A stretch of DNA of 64,000 bases from Parapristionchus giblindavisi (taxonomy: Eukaryota > Nematoda > Chromadorea > Rhabditida > Diplogasteridae), in assembly GCA_943737045.1 (NCBI GenBank), contig CALSFV010000061.1:434001-498000 (forward strand), read 5' to 3'. Position numbers and translations under genes: made by a program. Positions 1 to 18,002 of the stretch are shown here, one piece after another (the stretch's first letter is position 1; every line of letters starts with the position of its first letter). A model generated the notes under the pieces. That model was not told where the DNA came from. It was given only the letters and a program-made list of their open reading frames with translations, and did not search any database.

Positions 1-276
1 ACTCAACCGATCATGTCCAGATTTTCAGGGATTATTCTGAGAGTGTTTTTACGTGTTTTTCACTAATAAACACCCCGGTTGAACTCTTACGATAAAATTA
101 ATTTCGAATTTATCAAAAGTCACAAAGTGAGATTTTCGTTTTCTTCGATTTCTTCCGAGTTTCCCGATTCATTTCGCTACCAATGTGTGTTATATAATTT
201 TAAAACCATGTCGCGCACTCTTGGGGGCAATATTCCACCGATATCCGAATGAGAATCCATTCTTCGTTGACGTCAA

Positions 277-531
277 ATGGGACTGTCCGCAGTCACCCTC
301 TCACAGTATTTCCGGGTGTCTATTTCGACCATCCACAAGGTCAACATAGCTCCAATCTATGATCAAACAATGAAGAAGATTAATGGACGACCTCGCAAGA
401 CGACTACGACCTCTGATTATCTGATTGTCCGCATCTACAAGGAGAATCCGACGCTCAATGCAACGGACACTAAGCAAGAAACGGTGGTATTTCAACAAAT
501 TAGGGTACCTAAAGCTTCTAAACTTAGCTGA
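277..531 (+). pseudogene. Tc1-like transposase N-terminal remnant (left arm)
   Basis: The conceptual protein has a paired-type HTH tail as in Tc1 transposases: VSISTIHKV, then GRPRKTTTTSDY and IYKENPTLNATD, matching the family pattern GRPRKTT...D..I......NP..SA. It is broken before the catalytic domain. The same coding stretch occurs in inverted orientation at 1021-1200, so the N-terminal exon itself became part of the inverted arms. Confidence 0.6.
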
Positions 532-718
532 TAAGATGTTTGAGGGAAGGAAATGGGTCTACAGGATATTGACGCAGTAGCCCTTCTTTATAATTCCATT
601 CATTTAGTCCAGGGGACAAACCCCATCTACAGAGAAACAACCCCACAACATCGACGACCTGCATTGGACCCCACAACAGTGGTAGTAGGCCGTATTCTCA
701 GACGAAAACAAGTTTCTG

Positions 719-970
719 ATGATTGGTACGGTGGAAATAGATCATTTTCGTCATCCGGTTAACACTAGATTTGATGGGAACTACCAGCTGCTCACCTTGA
801 AGCTTGGAGGAGTACCGTTGATTTTGTGGGGTTATCTCTCGGTAGTTGGGGTTGGTCCCCTGGACCGCGTGAAGGAAATTATGAAGAAGGAGGACTACGC
901 AAATATCTTAGAGACCTATTTCCTTCTCTCAAACGTCTTTTCACCCAAGTTAGAGGCTTTACATATCTAA
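719..970 (+). pseudogene. Tc1-like transposase central remnant
   Basis: GVPLILWGYLSVVGVGPLDR followed by IMKKEDYANILE resembles the Tc1 catalytic-core segment usually seen as VMVWGCFS..GVGP..RI.GIMD...Y..IL. The frame opens and closes without intact DDE residues, so it is a decayed fragment in the centre of the element. Confidence 0.5.
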
Positions 971-1020
971 ATTTGGTAAAATTCTACCAGTTCTCGCTTT
1001 TTGTCCATTGCGGTGAGCCT

Positions 1021-1263
1021 CTAGTTTTCCATCGTGACACGGGTAATCAGATGATAAGATGTCGTGGTCGTCTTGAGAGTACGTCCATTAGTCAGTTTCA
1101 TAGTTTGGGCACGGATTGGAGTTTTACTGACCTTGGGCATAATCGAAACAGACGACTGCGGACGGAGCCATCTGACGTCAACGACGAATGGATTCTCATT
1201 CGGATATCGGTGGAATATTGCCCCCAAGAGACCGTGACATGGTTTTAAAATTATATAACACAC
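1021..1263 (-). pseudogene. Second, inverted copy of Tc1-like N-terminal remnant
   Basis: The minus strand encodes VSIMPKVSKTPIRAQTMK then NGRTLKTTTTSYHLITRV, a diverged paralogue of the left-arm fragment at 277-531. Both arms therefore carry the DNA-binding part of the same transposase facing each other. No start-to-stop gene is preserved. Confidence 0.5.
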
Positions 1264-1854
1264 ATTGGTAGCGCAATGAATCGGGAAACTCGGAAGAAAT
1301 CGAAGAAAACGAAAATCTCACTTTTATGACTTTTGATAAATTCGAAATTAATTTTACCTAAGAGTTCAACCGGGGTGTTTATTTGTGAAAAACACGTAAA
1401 AACACTCTCAAAATAATCCCTGAAAATCTGGACATGATCGGTTGAGTTTGAAAAAAGTTATGACGAAAAATGTACTTTTTGGTATACTTTTGGACGGTAC
1501 TGTATTTGCTGTCTCACCTGACACGAGTGTGTCAAATAAACAAAAAAAATGTCTTAACCGATTCGCCTTGGCGACTGACATCCTTCACAATACTTATCTA
1601 TCAGATATTCTCTGTTCCCCAAGCCCAAGCATTCATTTGAAGGAATAAAATATTATTATGATTATTATTATTAACCATAATCACTTAATCCATCACTTAT
1701 ACTGCAGTGACTACAGTAATCTCCAACTTTTAGGAAGCGAATCATTGTTATTCATTGATAGAATGTTATCGATCTGTTTGGTTAGAAAATTCGGGTCATT
1801 TTCAGGGTGTTTTTTTCTGCGTTGTGGCTGTATCGCGTAAACATCTGACTTATA

Positions 1855-3108
1855 TCAGGTTGGTTAGAAAGTCCGATACATTTTGAGGGTATTTTTGCCG
1901 TGTTGTCGCTGTTCGCGTAAACATCTGACGTAATCCCCCATGGGAGGGTTAGAGAGCGTGAAGGTCTCTCACTCTTTTTCACTAGTCCCCTAAGTCAATA
2001 GTATTGCCAGCGAGGAATGGCGGCTATTTTTCTTCCTTCTGTTCTTCACCTTCGTCATGTCCTTATATTCCTGTACTTCTCGAAGCTGAACGAGAAGGAC
2101 GCGGAAAACCAAATAAACACCGTTTACGGTGACAAGTCAATTAGCCATTACATGGTGAGCAAATGGTATCAGTCATTCAAGAAAGAAGAATATGACATCG
2201 AAGACAAACCGAGGTCGGGTCGTCCACGGGAACTGGATTTGGACCTCTTGCGAGCTACGTTGGAGAAGGACCCCTACCAGACCACACGCGAACTGGAGCA
2301 GGTACATGCAACAATTGTTCATGGGCTGGAATCAATCGGGAAAACTAAAAAGTTTGGAAGATGGCTACCCCACACCCTGACCGATTTCGACCGTCAGAGG
2401 AGAGTCGACACGTCATTGGAACTCCTCACCTCCCATCGCCGGTTCGAATGGCTCGATCGAATCGTGACTGGCGATGAGAAGTGGGTGATGTATTCTAACG
2501 TTGAACGTAAGGTCGCGTGGCTCAGTTCCGGCGTAACCCCAGCCCCCGTCCCTCATGCCGAAATCCATGGCAAGAAACAAATGTTATCCGTGTGGTGGTC
2601 TGTCCGTGGCATTGAGTATTGGGAGCTGCTCAAGCCTGGTACCACCATAGACGCCGATGTCTACATTCGCCAACTCCGTGCCCTGAAATCCCATCTCGAT
2701 TCCGCCTGGGGAAGGACAGCTCAAATATCATTTCAACATGATAATGCCAGACCACACACCGCGAAAAAGACCAAGGACGAGCTATTGTCGTACGGTTGGT
2801 CCATCCTTCCCCACCCACCCTACAGCCCGGACCTTGCCCCCTCTGATTACCACCTCTTCTCCGACCTCCAACGTCATCTCGATGGACACGATTTCAAGAA
2901 CGAGGCCGACCTCAAAAACGCCCTCACCCAGTACTTTGCCTCTAAGTCCTCGGAGTGGTACGCAGTTGGGATACGGGCCCTGCAGGGGAGATGGAGGAAG
3001 GTCATCGCTGATGATGGCCAATATCTATGATCATTCGATTGTCTATTACTGAGATGTACGATAAAGAAGTTTGACCAAAAAATGTATCGGACTTTCTAAC
3101 CAACCTAA
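1855..3108 (+). mobile_element. Mariner transposon, apparently complete
   Basis: A 1,254-bp element with near-perfect TIRs: T(C/T)AGGTTGGTTAGAAAGTC at the left and its complement at the right, the match continuing through CGATACATTTT. It is flanked by TA at 1853-1854 and 3109-3110. It contains one open transposase frame. It sits inside an older relic of the same family: a 5' fragment at 1770-1850 and a longer fragment at 3111-3610. Confidence 0.93.
2017..3030 (+). CDS. Mariner transposase (D,D34D)
   Basis: Cut-and-paste transposase, 337 aa in the longest frame (family usual about 345). The N-terminal HTH region runs to about residue 75 and ends in the linker YDIEDKPRSGRP. The catalytic triad is visible: TGDEKW (first Asp), HDNARPHTA (second Asp) and YSPDLAPSDYHLF (third Asp). 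There are exactly 34 residues between the second and third Asp, the mariner signature. WLPHTL replaces the usual WVPHEL. The first Met (MAAIFLPS) may not be the true start, because homology begins near FLYFSKLNEKDAEN. No internal stop or frameshift is seen, so the copy may be functional or very young. Confidence 0.9.
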   Translation: MAAIFLPSVLHLRHVLIFLYFSKLNEKDAENQINTVYGDKSISHYMVSKWYQSFKKEEYDIEDKPRSGRPRELDLDLLRATLEKDPYQTTRELEQVHATIVHGLESIGKTKKFGRWLPHTLTDFDRQRRVDTSLELLTSHRRFEWLDRIVTGDEKWVMYSNVERKVAWLSSGVTPAPVPHAEIHGKKQMLSVWWSVRGIEYWELLKPGTTIDADVYIRQLRALKSHLDSAWGRTAQISFQHDNARPHTAKKTKDELLSYGWSILPHPPYSPDLAPSDYHLFSDLQRHLDGHDFKNEADLKNALTQYFASKSSEWYAVGIRALQGRWRKVIADDGQYL

Positions 3109-3110
3109 TA

Positions 3111-3610
3111 AGTCCATATGTATTTTATGTATATATTTTATCTGTTATTTCAAATGTTGTCGCATCTTATTGATGTATGATAAATTAAATTAAATTAAAT
3201 ATGGAAGGATTAGAGAGAGTGGACATCTCTCACTCGCATGCATTCATTCAACTTGGCGCACAAGTCAATAGTATTGACCACGATCAATGGCGGCTGTTAC
3301 CTTCTCTCACTAGGGAATGGTTTCTTTTCTTCCCTTCCCTAGTCCCTCCCTCCCTAGTCCCCTATTCCCTAGTCAGTAGTTCACCTTCATCATATCTCAC
3401 CTTTTCGTGAGTCCCTTATTCCTGTAATTGGAATTTGAAAGGGACGGATGTGGAAAACCAAAGCAACCTCTTGTGCGTCGAGAAGATAGTCGACCATCAA
3501 ATGGTGAGCAAATGACACCAATTGTTCAAGAAGGAGGAGCACGACCTCGAAGACTTGCCGAAGTTGGTTCACCCCCAGAACTGGATTTGGATCTCATGCT
3601 AACAAGTCGT
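3111..3610 (+). pseudogene. Older mariner relic split by the younger copy
   Basis: Sequence from about 3198 repeats, with many indels, the 5' region and first coding third of the neighbouring mariner: TCTCTCACTC, AAGTCAATAGTATTG, CAATGGCGGCT, then GTGGAAAACCAAA and the region coding for SKWYQSFKKEE. Its own 5' end lies at 1770-1850 (TTGGTTAGAAAATTCGGGTC). The younger mariner thus landed inside a related copy. Frameshifts destroy the coding frame, and homology fades after about 3605. Confidence 0.75.
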
Positions 3611-3760
3611 GCAAATCATGTATCAAAAAATTTTATTCAGCAAGATAAAAGAAACACTACTTCGCGAGGTCAAAGAGCAAAATAACAAACTACATATCTA
3701 CAACAAACGACAGGAGATGAAACAATGAAATTTGTCTTCATCAAAATGAATATTGATTAG

Positions 3761-13299
<9,539 letters not shown>

Positions 13300-13352
13300 C
13301 TAAATTACAAATCTGGAGCTCAAGAAAAGTTGAAAAATAAGGAAAAGAAAAA

Positions 13353-13399
13353 AATTCCCAGTAATATAATTGAATTATTCCATTATATTACTGGGAATT
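13353..13399. promoter_or_regulatory. 18-bp perfect hairpin upstream of the Hsp70 start
   Basis: AATTCCCAGTAATATAAT (13353-13370) is followed by an 11-nt loop and its exact complement (13382-13399), 54-100 bp upstream of the ATG at 13299. It could be a cruciform or operator-like element, or a tiny foldback insertion. No classical array of alternating GAA/TTC heat-shock elements was recognised here. Function is unknown. Confidence 0.5.
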
Positions 13400-13810
13400 A
13401 TTTCTCTTGGGATCGTATGCAGGGAATTGTTTATTTCCTCTTGATCGATGTGAAAGTATTGACAGAAAGGCATGTACAATCGTAAAATTACAAATATCAC
13501 AGTGGCCAGAGTAGATCATAGAATAACACTAAGTATGAAAAGATGAACTAAAAAGAGCTTTTTTTTGTGTAAGGCAGGACGATCAAGAAGAGGATGGGTT
13601 AGAAGTAATCAAAACATGTTCGAATCATGTAAGAAATAAAGACGAGGTTGACATGCTGATATAGATCGATAGGTAGAGTGAGAGATAGAGGTAGGGTGGA
13701 AATTATGAAGAAAGAAAAAAAGGTTTGTAGCTGTGTCAAAGGGAAGGGAAAGGAAAGATAAGAGACTAACAGCACCAGTTGGGGCGGAAACGATTCTGAA
13801 AGCGAACCAA
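13400..13810. other. Intergenic, no gene recognised
   Basis: AT-rich sequence upstream of the Hsp70 gene with a purine-rich stretch near 13650-13760 (GATAGGTAGAGTGAGAGATA). A diverged direct repeat of that stretch occurs near 14285-14360. No supported coding exon or RNA gene was seen. Confidence 0.4.
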
Positions 13811-14025
13811 GCTCGTGGCAAGTAGACTCCGAACGATTGTGCAACTTGCACGAATTGTGGACCAACCGACTTGACGAAATCTTTCCTCCATCTCGGCGAA
13901 ACATAGGACCTCAGATTTCGACTTACAATAAGTCGGAGGAATGATCTCGTCAAGTCGGCTGGTCCACAATTCGTGCAAGTTGCGAGGCAAAATCGTTCGG
14001 AGTCTATGTACTTGCCCCGAGATTC
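13811..14025. repeat. Inverted repeat, arms about 80 bp
   Basis: GACTCCGAACGATT and GCAACTTGCACGAATTGTGG (left arm, 13811-13890) recur in inverted order at 13934-14025 with a few mismatches; the loop is about 43 bp. An open frame on the minus strand crosses it but shows no recognisable protein. Confidence 0.7.
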
Positions 14026-14084
14026 TGGTATTCGAGATAATCGATGAGGAAATAGCGTAAATTTTCGAATTTTTGACGGCATGA

Positions 14085-14200
14085 ACATATCTGACCATAT
14101 CAACCCGGCTTTCATCTCCCATGTCATCGATACTTGTGGTGTAGTGGATAGGGCACTCGCTTTTAATTTTGTTGGTTCATTGTTCGATGACTGACCATTT
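14085..14200 (+). repeat. tRNA-like module with conserved leader
   Basis: CCCGGCTTTCATCTCC, then TTGTGGTGTAGTGGATAGGG (A-box-like) and GGTTCATTGTTCGATGACTG (B-box-like, degraded), resembles the module at 17340-17433 inside a foldback element, including the leader. It looks like a decayed tRNA-derived SINE or MITE unit, not a functional tRNA. Confidence 0.5.
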
Positions 14201-14259
14201 TCCTTAGCTATATTTCCAAGTTCAAAAGTTTGCTTTACTGTGCAGATCATTATTGGTCG

Positions 14260-15840
14260 ATTTTTGATGTTTTATGTTTGATTCAGCGTTGGAATATTGG
14301 TATAGATAGATAGGGAGAGAGAGATGGTGGGAAGGTATGAATGAATAGTAAGGTGAGGTGAAGGTGAGTCTGCGATCAATTGATAAGCACAAACGAGCAA
14401 AGATTTGGAGAAGCAAGGGACTAATAAGGGAAGGGTACTTATTGTTGGTCGCGCTCCGGAAAACATAACAACAAGTATATGGTTGGAAAGAGGATGAAGT
14501 TCTCAGATTGTTTGGTCTATTCATTCTTTAACGTTCAAAGGTTTTATGTACTGATCTTTGATGTGCATTGTCGATCGATTTTTGTTTTATTTTTTATTCG
14601 CTTCTTTCTTCGGAGTCGCCATCATCGATGTATTATATCTTCTGAAATCGTGTTACATTAGCAAACGTAAATATAAGATAAATAAAAAAATAAGATTGCA
14701 GTGCTGATTGCGAGGCATATCCATTGCATACTAACAATGAAAAAGAGAAAATACACTTTTTTAAATATTAAAATAAACTTTTTGTTCTAAATCAATGGGG
14801 GTACCACTGAAGATGAACACCTCACTCACAATGACCTAGCGCATTTATAAATCGACCCCCACAAAAAATAAATCATAACTTGCTTTGCGGGAGGTTTTTA
14901 ATCACAAAAAATTTTTTGCAAGTCTATCATGACCGCATCCACGCGCCCTATTCGTCTCCGCTTGCACTTTTTTTTTGGTTGAATTAAAATAATATTTGTA
15001 TCTCTCGACTAACACGTCTTTTTTATATTACCCTAATCATCGATATGATCCTCGTATAAATTGAGCAAGGGTTGCTCTTGTGACTTTTCTGTTTCCTTTA
15101 ATGGATCTCCAGCTATAGTCGAAAAACTCTGAAAAAGGGCCACCTTTGGAGCTCCATAGTGAGCTCAAAAAAAATTTGCATACAACGAGGGTTTGCCTAG
15201 TATTCTAACATATCGAGAGGTACTCAAAAATGTTATTATCTCAAAAATTATTTTTTTTGCTGTACGGGATCCCGTTGCTGATTGTCCGACTCTTACGCAA
15301 ACGGGCTCTTATTCATGGCAAGTGGCAGTTGACCGGTCTCCCCTGCGAATATTCGCTTTTTGGGCGAGTCGAGAATGAGTCAAGAAAAATAATTAAATGC
15401 GGTGAACGGAGGGCTGAGAAATCACTACGACTCGCATTCGACTCGCTTTTTTTACTCATTCACATCGACCTCTCCTCTATCCTCTCATTCGCCGCACAGT
15501 ATTCTGGTCCAAGCCATTTTTCTTCGAAAGCAAGACAAAGGAGAGACCATTGTATTCGAGAGAATTTGTATGTTGAGCGGTCGTTCTTGCTTTGAAAGTC
15601 ATGAAAACGCTGTGGCCGAGAGTGCAGTCGTAAATGCCTCTCCCGTGAATACTCACTATAGACCGCTAAAGTGGACGAATAATCATGAATCATTTTCGCC
15701 ACCCTAATGATGAATTGCAAAGTATTCTTTAGAAACGAAACGCTGTGTGGTCCTGTTTGGTATGCCCTCGTTTATGCATTTGATCCATAAACAATACACA
15801 CTTATAATCAGTATAAATAGATATACGCCTGATGTATATC
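14260..15840. other. Intergenic, unassigned
   Basis: Contains an AT-rich section with homopolymer runs (14650-15200) and a section of mixed composition (15240-15720) with overlapping short open frames on both strands. No domain, splice pattern or repeat was recognised. Confidence 0.35.
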
Positions 15841-15857
15841 TATGCAAATATACTATG

Positions 15858-16118
15858 TTAAGGATGGTAATTCGCTATAAATTCATCTCCATCTTCATCT
15901 ATTTCATCAGTTTCTGGGAAATGCCAGACCCAATCGTATGCATCGGATGTTAACTCACGTGCATCAAACCTTTTATCAAAAATAATCGCATCATGCGTTC
16001 TTACGTATAAGTTAATTAAAGCATCAAGACTAGTTTGGGAATTGCACGTAATTCGAAAAAAACCTGCTTTGCTTGCTATTACTGATTTTCGTCCAAATTC
16101 TGCATAGAATGAACCCAT
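15858..16118 (-). CDS. Unidentified ORF, 86 aa
   Basis: Open frame starting MGSFYAEFGRKSV and ending DEDGDEFIANYHP. It has a globular, non-repetitive composition with an acidic tail (FPETDEIDEDGDE), unlike the low-complexity frames around it. It lies 9 bp downstream of another open frame at 16127-16393 on the same strand but in a different frame, so the two could be pieces of one disrupted or spliced gene. No family recognised. Confidence 0.3.
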   Translation of the reverse strand: MGSFYAEFGRKSVIASKAGFFRITCNSQTSLDALINLYVRTHDAIIFDKRFDARELTSDAYDWVWHFPETDEIDEDGDEFIANYHP

Positions 16119-16126
16119 TATTTTGT

Positions 16127-16393
16127 CTATTTTACGATTCCCGGTCGTGACATCGCCTCAGGACCACCAAGGCGCCAGAAAGGGTAATTGGTAATGACTA
16201 GATCAGGCGGTAAAGTACATAGGTCCGAAGAAGAGATTAGACCCTCAGGACTGAATAGAATTATCATTGGACTAGCAGTTTTCTCCGACAGGACTTTGTG
16301 TGTCTTGAATAACGGAATATCCTTTACCTTTGTATAAGGTTTCAGAAAGCGAATAGCTGACGTCACTAGCGCCAGACATCGCTCATCAAACAT
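16127..16393 (-). CDS. Unidentified ORF, 88 aa
   Basis: Open frame starting MFDERCLALVTSAIRFLKPY and ending AMSRPGIVK. Balanced composition suggests genuine coding sequence, possibly the upstream half of the gene whose downstream half is 15858-16118. A 36-bp candidate intron (GTAAAATAG...CTATGCAG) exists between them but does not restore frame. Could be a transposon-derived or pseudogenised gene. Function unknown. Confidence 0.3.
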   Translation of the reverse strand: MFDERCLALVTSAIRFLKPYTKVKDIPLFKTHKVLSEKTASPMIILFSPEGLISSSDLCTLPPDLVITNYPFWRLGGPEAMSRPGIVK

Positions 16394-16492
16394 CTTTGCA
16401 CTGCTTGCGACACATTGATTGATTGACAGGTGGCAAAGGGATATTTAGAGAATTGAGAGCATTAGAGATTTTCCTTGGACTTCTGTGATACC

Positions 16493-16565
16493 GGCCGCGT
16501 GGCGCAATGGATAACGCGTCTGCCTACGGAGCAGAAGATTGTAGGTTCGATCCCTACCGTGGTCG
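16493..16565 (+). tRNA. tRNA-Arg(ACG), copy 1
   Basis: 73 nt, no intron. Acceptor stem GGCCGCG/CGTGGTC pairs fully (two G-U). Anticodon stem TCTGC/GCAGA encloses loop CTACGGA, giving anticodon ACG. T-arm contains GTTCGATCC. A TTTT tract follows within about 10 nt. It is paired with a tRNA-Thr 76 bp downstream; the pair recurs at 49936 and 60841. Confidence 0.96.
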
Positions 16566-16641
16566 TAAAGCTTTTGCACTTTTCATACCTAATCTATGAT
16601 CTCTTTATCAATGAGGCGGATGGTGGAATCTGTCTCCAACC

Positions 16642-16713
16642 GCCTCATTGGCTCAGTGGCAGAGCGTCTGTCTAGTAAACAGAAGGTCGCTGGTTCGATT
16701 CCAGCATGAGGCA
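16642..16713 (+). tRNA. tRNA-Thr(AGT), copy 1
   Basis: 72 nt, no intron. Acceptor GCCTCAT/ATGAGGC pairs perfectly. Anticodon loop CTAGTAA gives AGT. T-arm GGTTCGATTCC. TTTT follows shortly after. Identical to the copies at 50085 and 60989. Confidence 0.96.
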
Positions 16714-17171
16714 CCAATCTTTTGAAACTGCAATTTTTACATTATTTCTTCAATATGCTTCATTATCAACCTTTCCATTTCAAAGAAGCTCAGTGGTGTG
16801 TGGGGCAAGTGCTTTTTTTAACGGCACTATCGGTGATTACCGAAATTTATAAAATTCTTCAATTTCGGAAGCTTTTGGTTCTTTGAACTTTACAATTCGA
16901 AGTGCAATAATGATAATTTAAATGCAATATTTATCAAACAAAAACAATATCAAGAAGAAATTGCATCGACGAAAGAATTATCGATAATTTTCGTTACTTA
17001 TGCGGCCATAAGTAGAATATTCTTCGAGATGGACAGCAGTAGATGAAAGCGGGTAATGTTGTGCTAGCCGATTTTATTAAATTTTGCTTGTTTTTTACTT
17101 GTAATTGCCGGTAAGCTATTTCGGGAACAAGTAGTCTGCAATATCGGCAAGTCAGTTGCCGTGCACCCTTA
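16714..17171. other. Spacer downstream of tRNA pair
   Basis: AT-rich sequence without a supported gene. The start retains homology to the flanks of the other tRNA-Thr copies (CTTTTGAAAC). Confidence 0.35.
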
Positions 17172-17926
17172 CAAGGGAACCATAATGCATTCCTATGGCG
17201 ATATGACTAGTGACATATACCATTCGGATCAGTATCCGATTCTGATAAGACACCGTTAATAAGCAGTGTCAAAAGTTTAAGAGCTTCGAGAAAATCGATA
17301 ATGAAAATCGCACAAATCCGAGCCAATTAAGATCAACTCGGCTTTGAGCTCCTACCTCACCGAACCTTGTGGTGTAGTGGATAAGGCGCTGGCATTTCAT
17401 TTTGTAAGTACATGGTTCGATGCCTGGTATGCGATACTTTTTTTGCTGATTTTTTTCGAAGACTGATTAAAAGCAATAAACTTTTTATGCCGTTAGCATT
17501 TGTGCCATGATACATATCGAATCAGAAGCTGAAACTCCTTAAAAGCAAACACAAAAGCGCGCGAGCAAGTGATCAGAGGTTAATCAGACGATCGATAATG
17601 ATCTACAAAGGATAACAATGAAACGGTAGATCTGAGCTTTTGAACTTGAAAAAATCAGCAAAAAAAGTATCGCATACCAGGCATCGAATCATGTACTTAC
17701 AAAATGAAGCGCCTTATCCACTACACTGCAAGGGTCCGTATGATATGAGCTCAAAGCCGAGTTGATCTTAATTGGCTCGGATTTGTGCGATTTTCATTAT
17801 CGATTTTCTCGAAGCTCTTAAACTTTTGACATTGCTTATAAACGGTGTCTTATCAGAATCGGATACTGATTCGAATGGTATATGTCACTAGTCATATCGC
17901 CACGGGAATGCATTATGGTTCCCTTG
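17172..17926. mobile_element. Foldback element with tRNA-like arms, TTA target site
   Basis: Ends CAAGGGAACCATAATGCATT and AATGCATTATGGTTCCCTTG, flanked by TTA (17169-17171, 17927-17929). Arms of about 270 bp share long inverted identity. Each arm carries a tRNA-like module (17366-17433 plus; 17671-17733 minus) with GTGGTGTAGTGGATAAGGCG and a GGTTCGATGCC B-box. Same family as 58252-58681 and 63506-63924. No protein encoded. Confidence 0.8.
17366..17433 (+). repeat. tRNA-like module in foldback arm
   Basis: CTTGTGGTGTAGTGGATAAG matches a pol III A-box; CATGGTTCGATGCC matches a B-box about 35 nt later. Acceptor and anticodon stems do not pair properly, so it is tRNA-derived rather than a tRNA gene. 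An inverted copy lies at 17671-17733. Confidence 0.55.
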
Positions 17927-17937
17927 TTAGTACATCA

Positions 17938-18002
17938 GGTTCTTTGGCTCAATGGCATAGCGTCTGTCTAGTACAGGGAAGGTTCATTTCCAGGATGAGG
18001 CA
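17938..18002 (+). pseudogene. Decayed tRNA-Thr
   Basis: TTGGCTCAATGGCATAGCGT then CTGTCTAGTA and CAGGATGAGGCA follow the tRNA-Thr(AGT) at 16642 with deletions in the anticodon and T arms. It starts immediately after the TTA target site of the foldback element, so that element inserted at the edge of a tRNA-Thr copy. Confidence 0.7.

Larger units (their letters stand above)
1..1502. mobile_element. Degenerate Tc1-like transposon with long inverted arms
   Basis: The first ~430 bp and the segment up to ~1446 are imperfect inverted copies of each other. The right end reads ACTTTTGGACGGTACTG followed by TA at 1503-1504, which is the reverse complement of a typical Tc1-like TIR (TACAGTACCGTCCAAAAGT). 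The left end is cut by the window start, so the element begins roughly 60-70 bp outside. Transposase remnants lie in both arms and in the centre. No intact transposase is present. Confidence 0.75.

Noticed and set aside
13609..14250. 213-codon frame on the minus strand
   Set aside because: It runs through an inverted repeat and a tRNA-like module, has no recognisable domain and overlaps frames on the same strand; probably chance.
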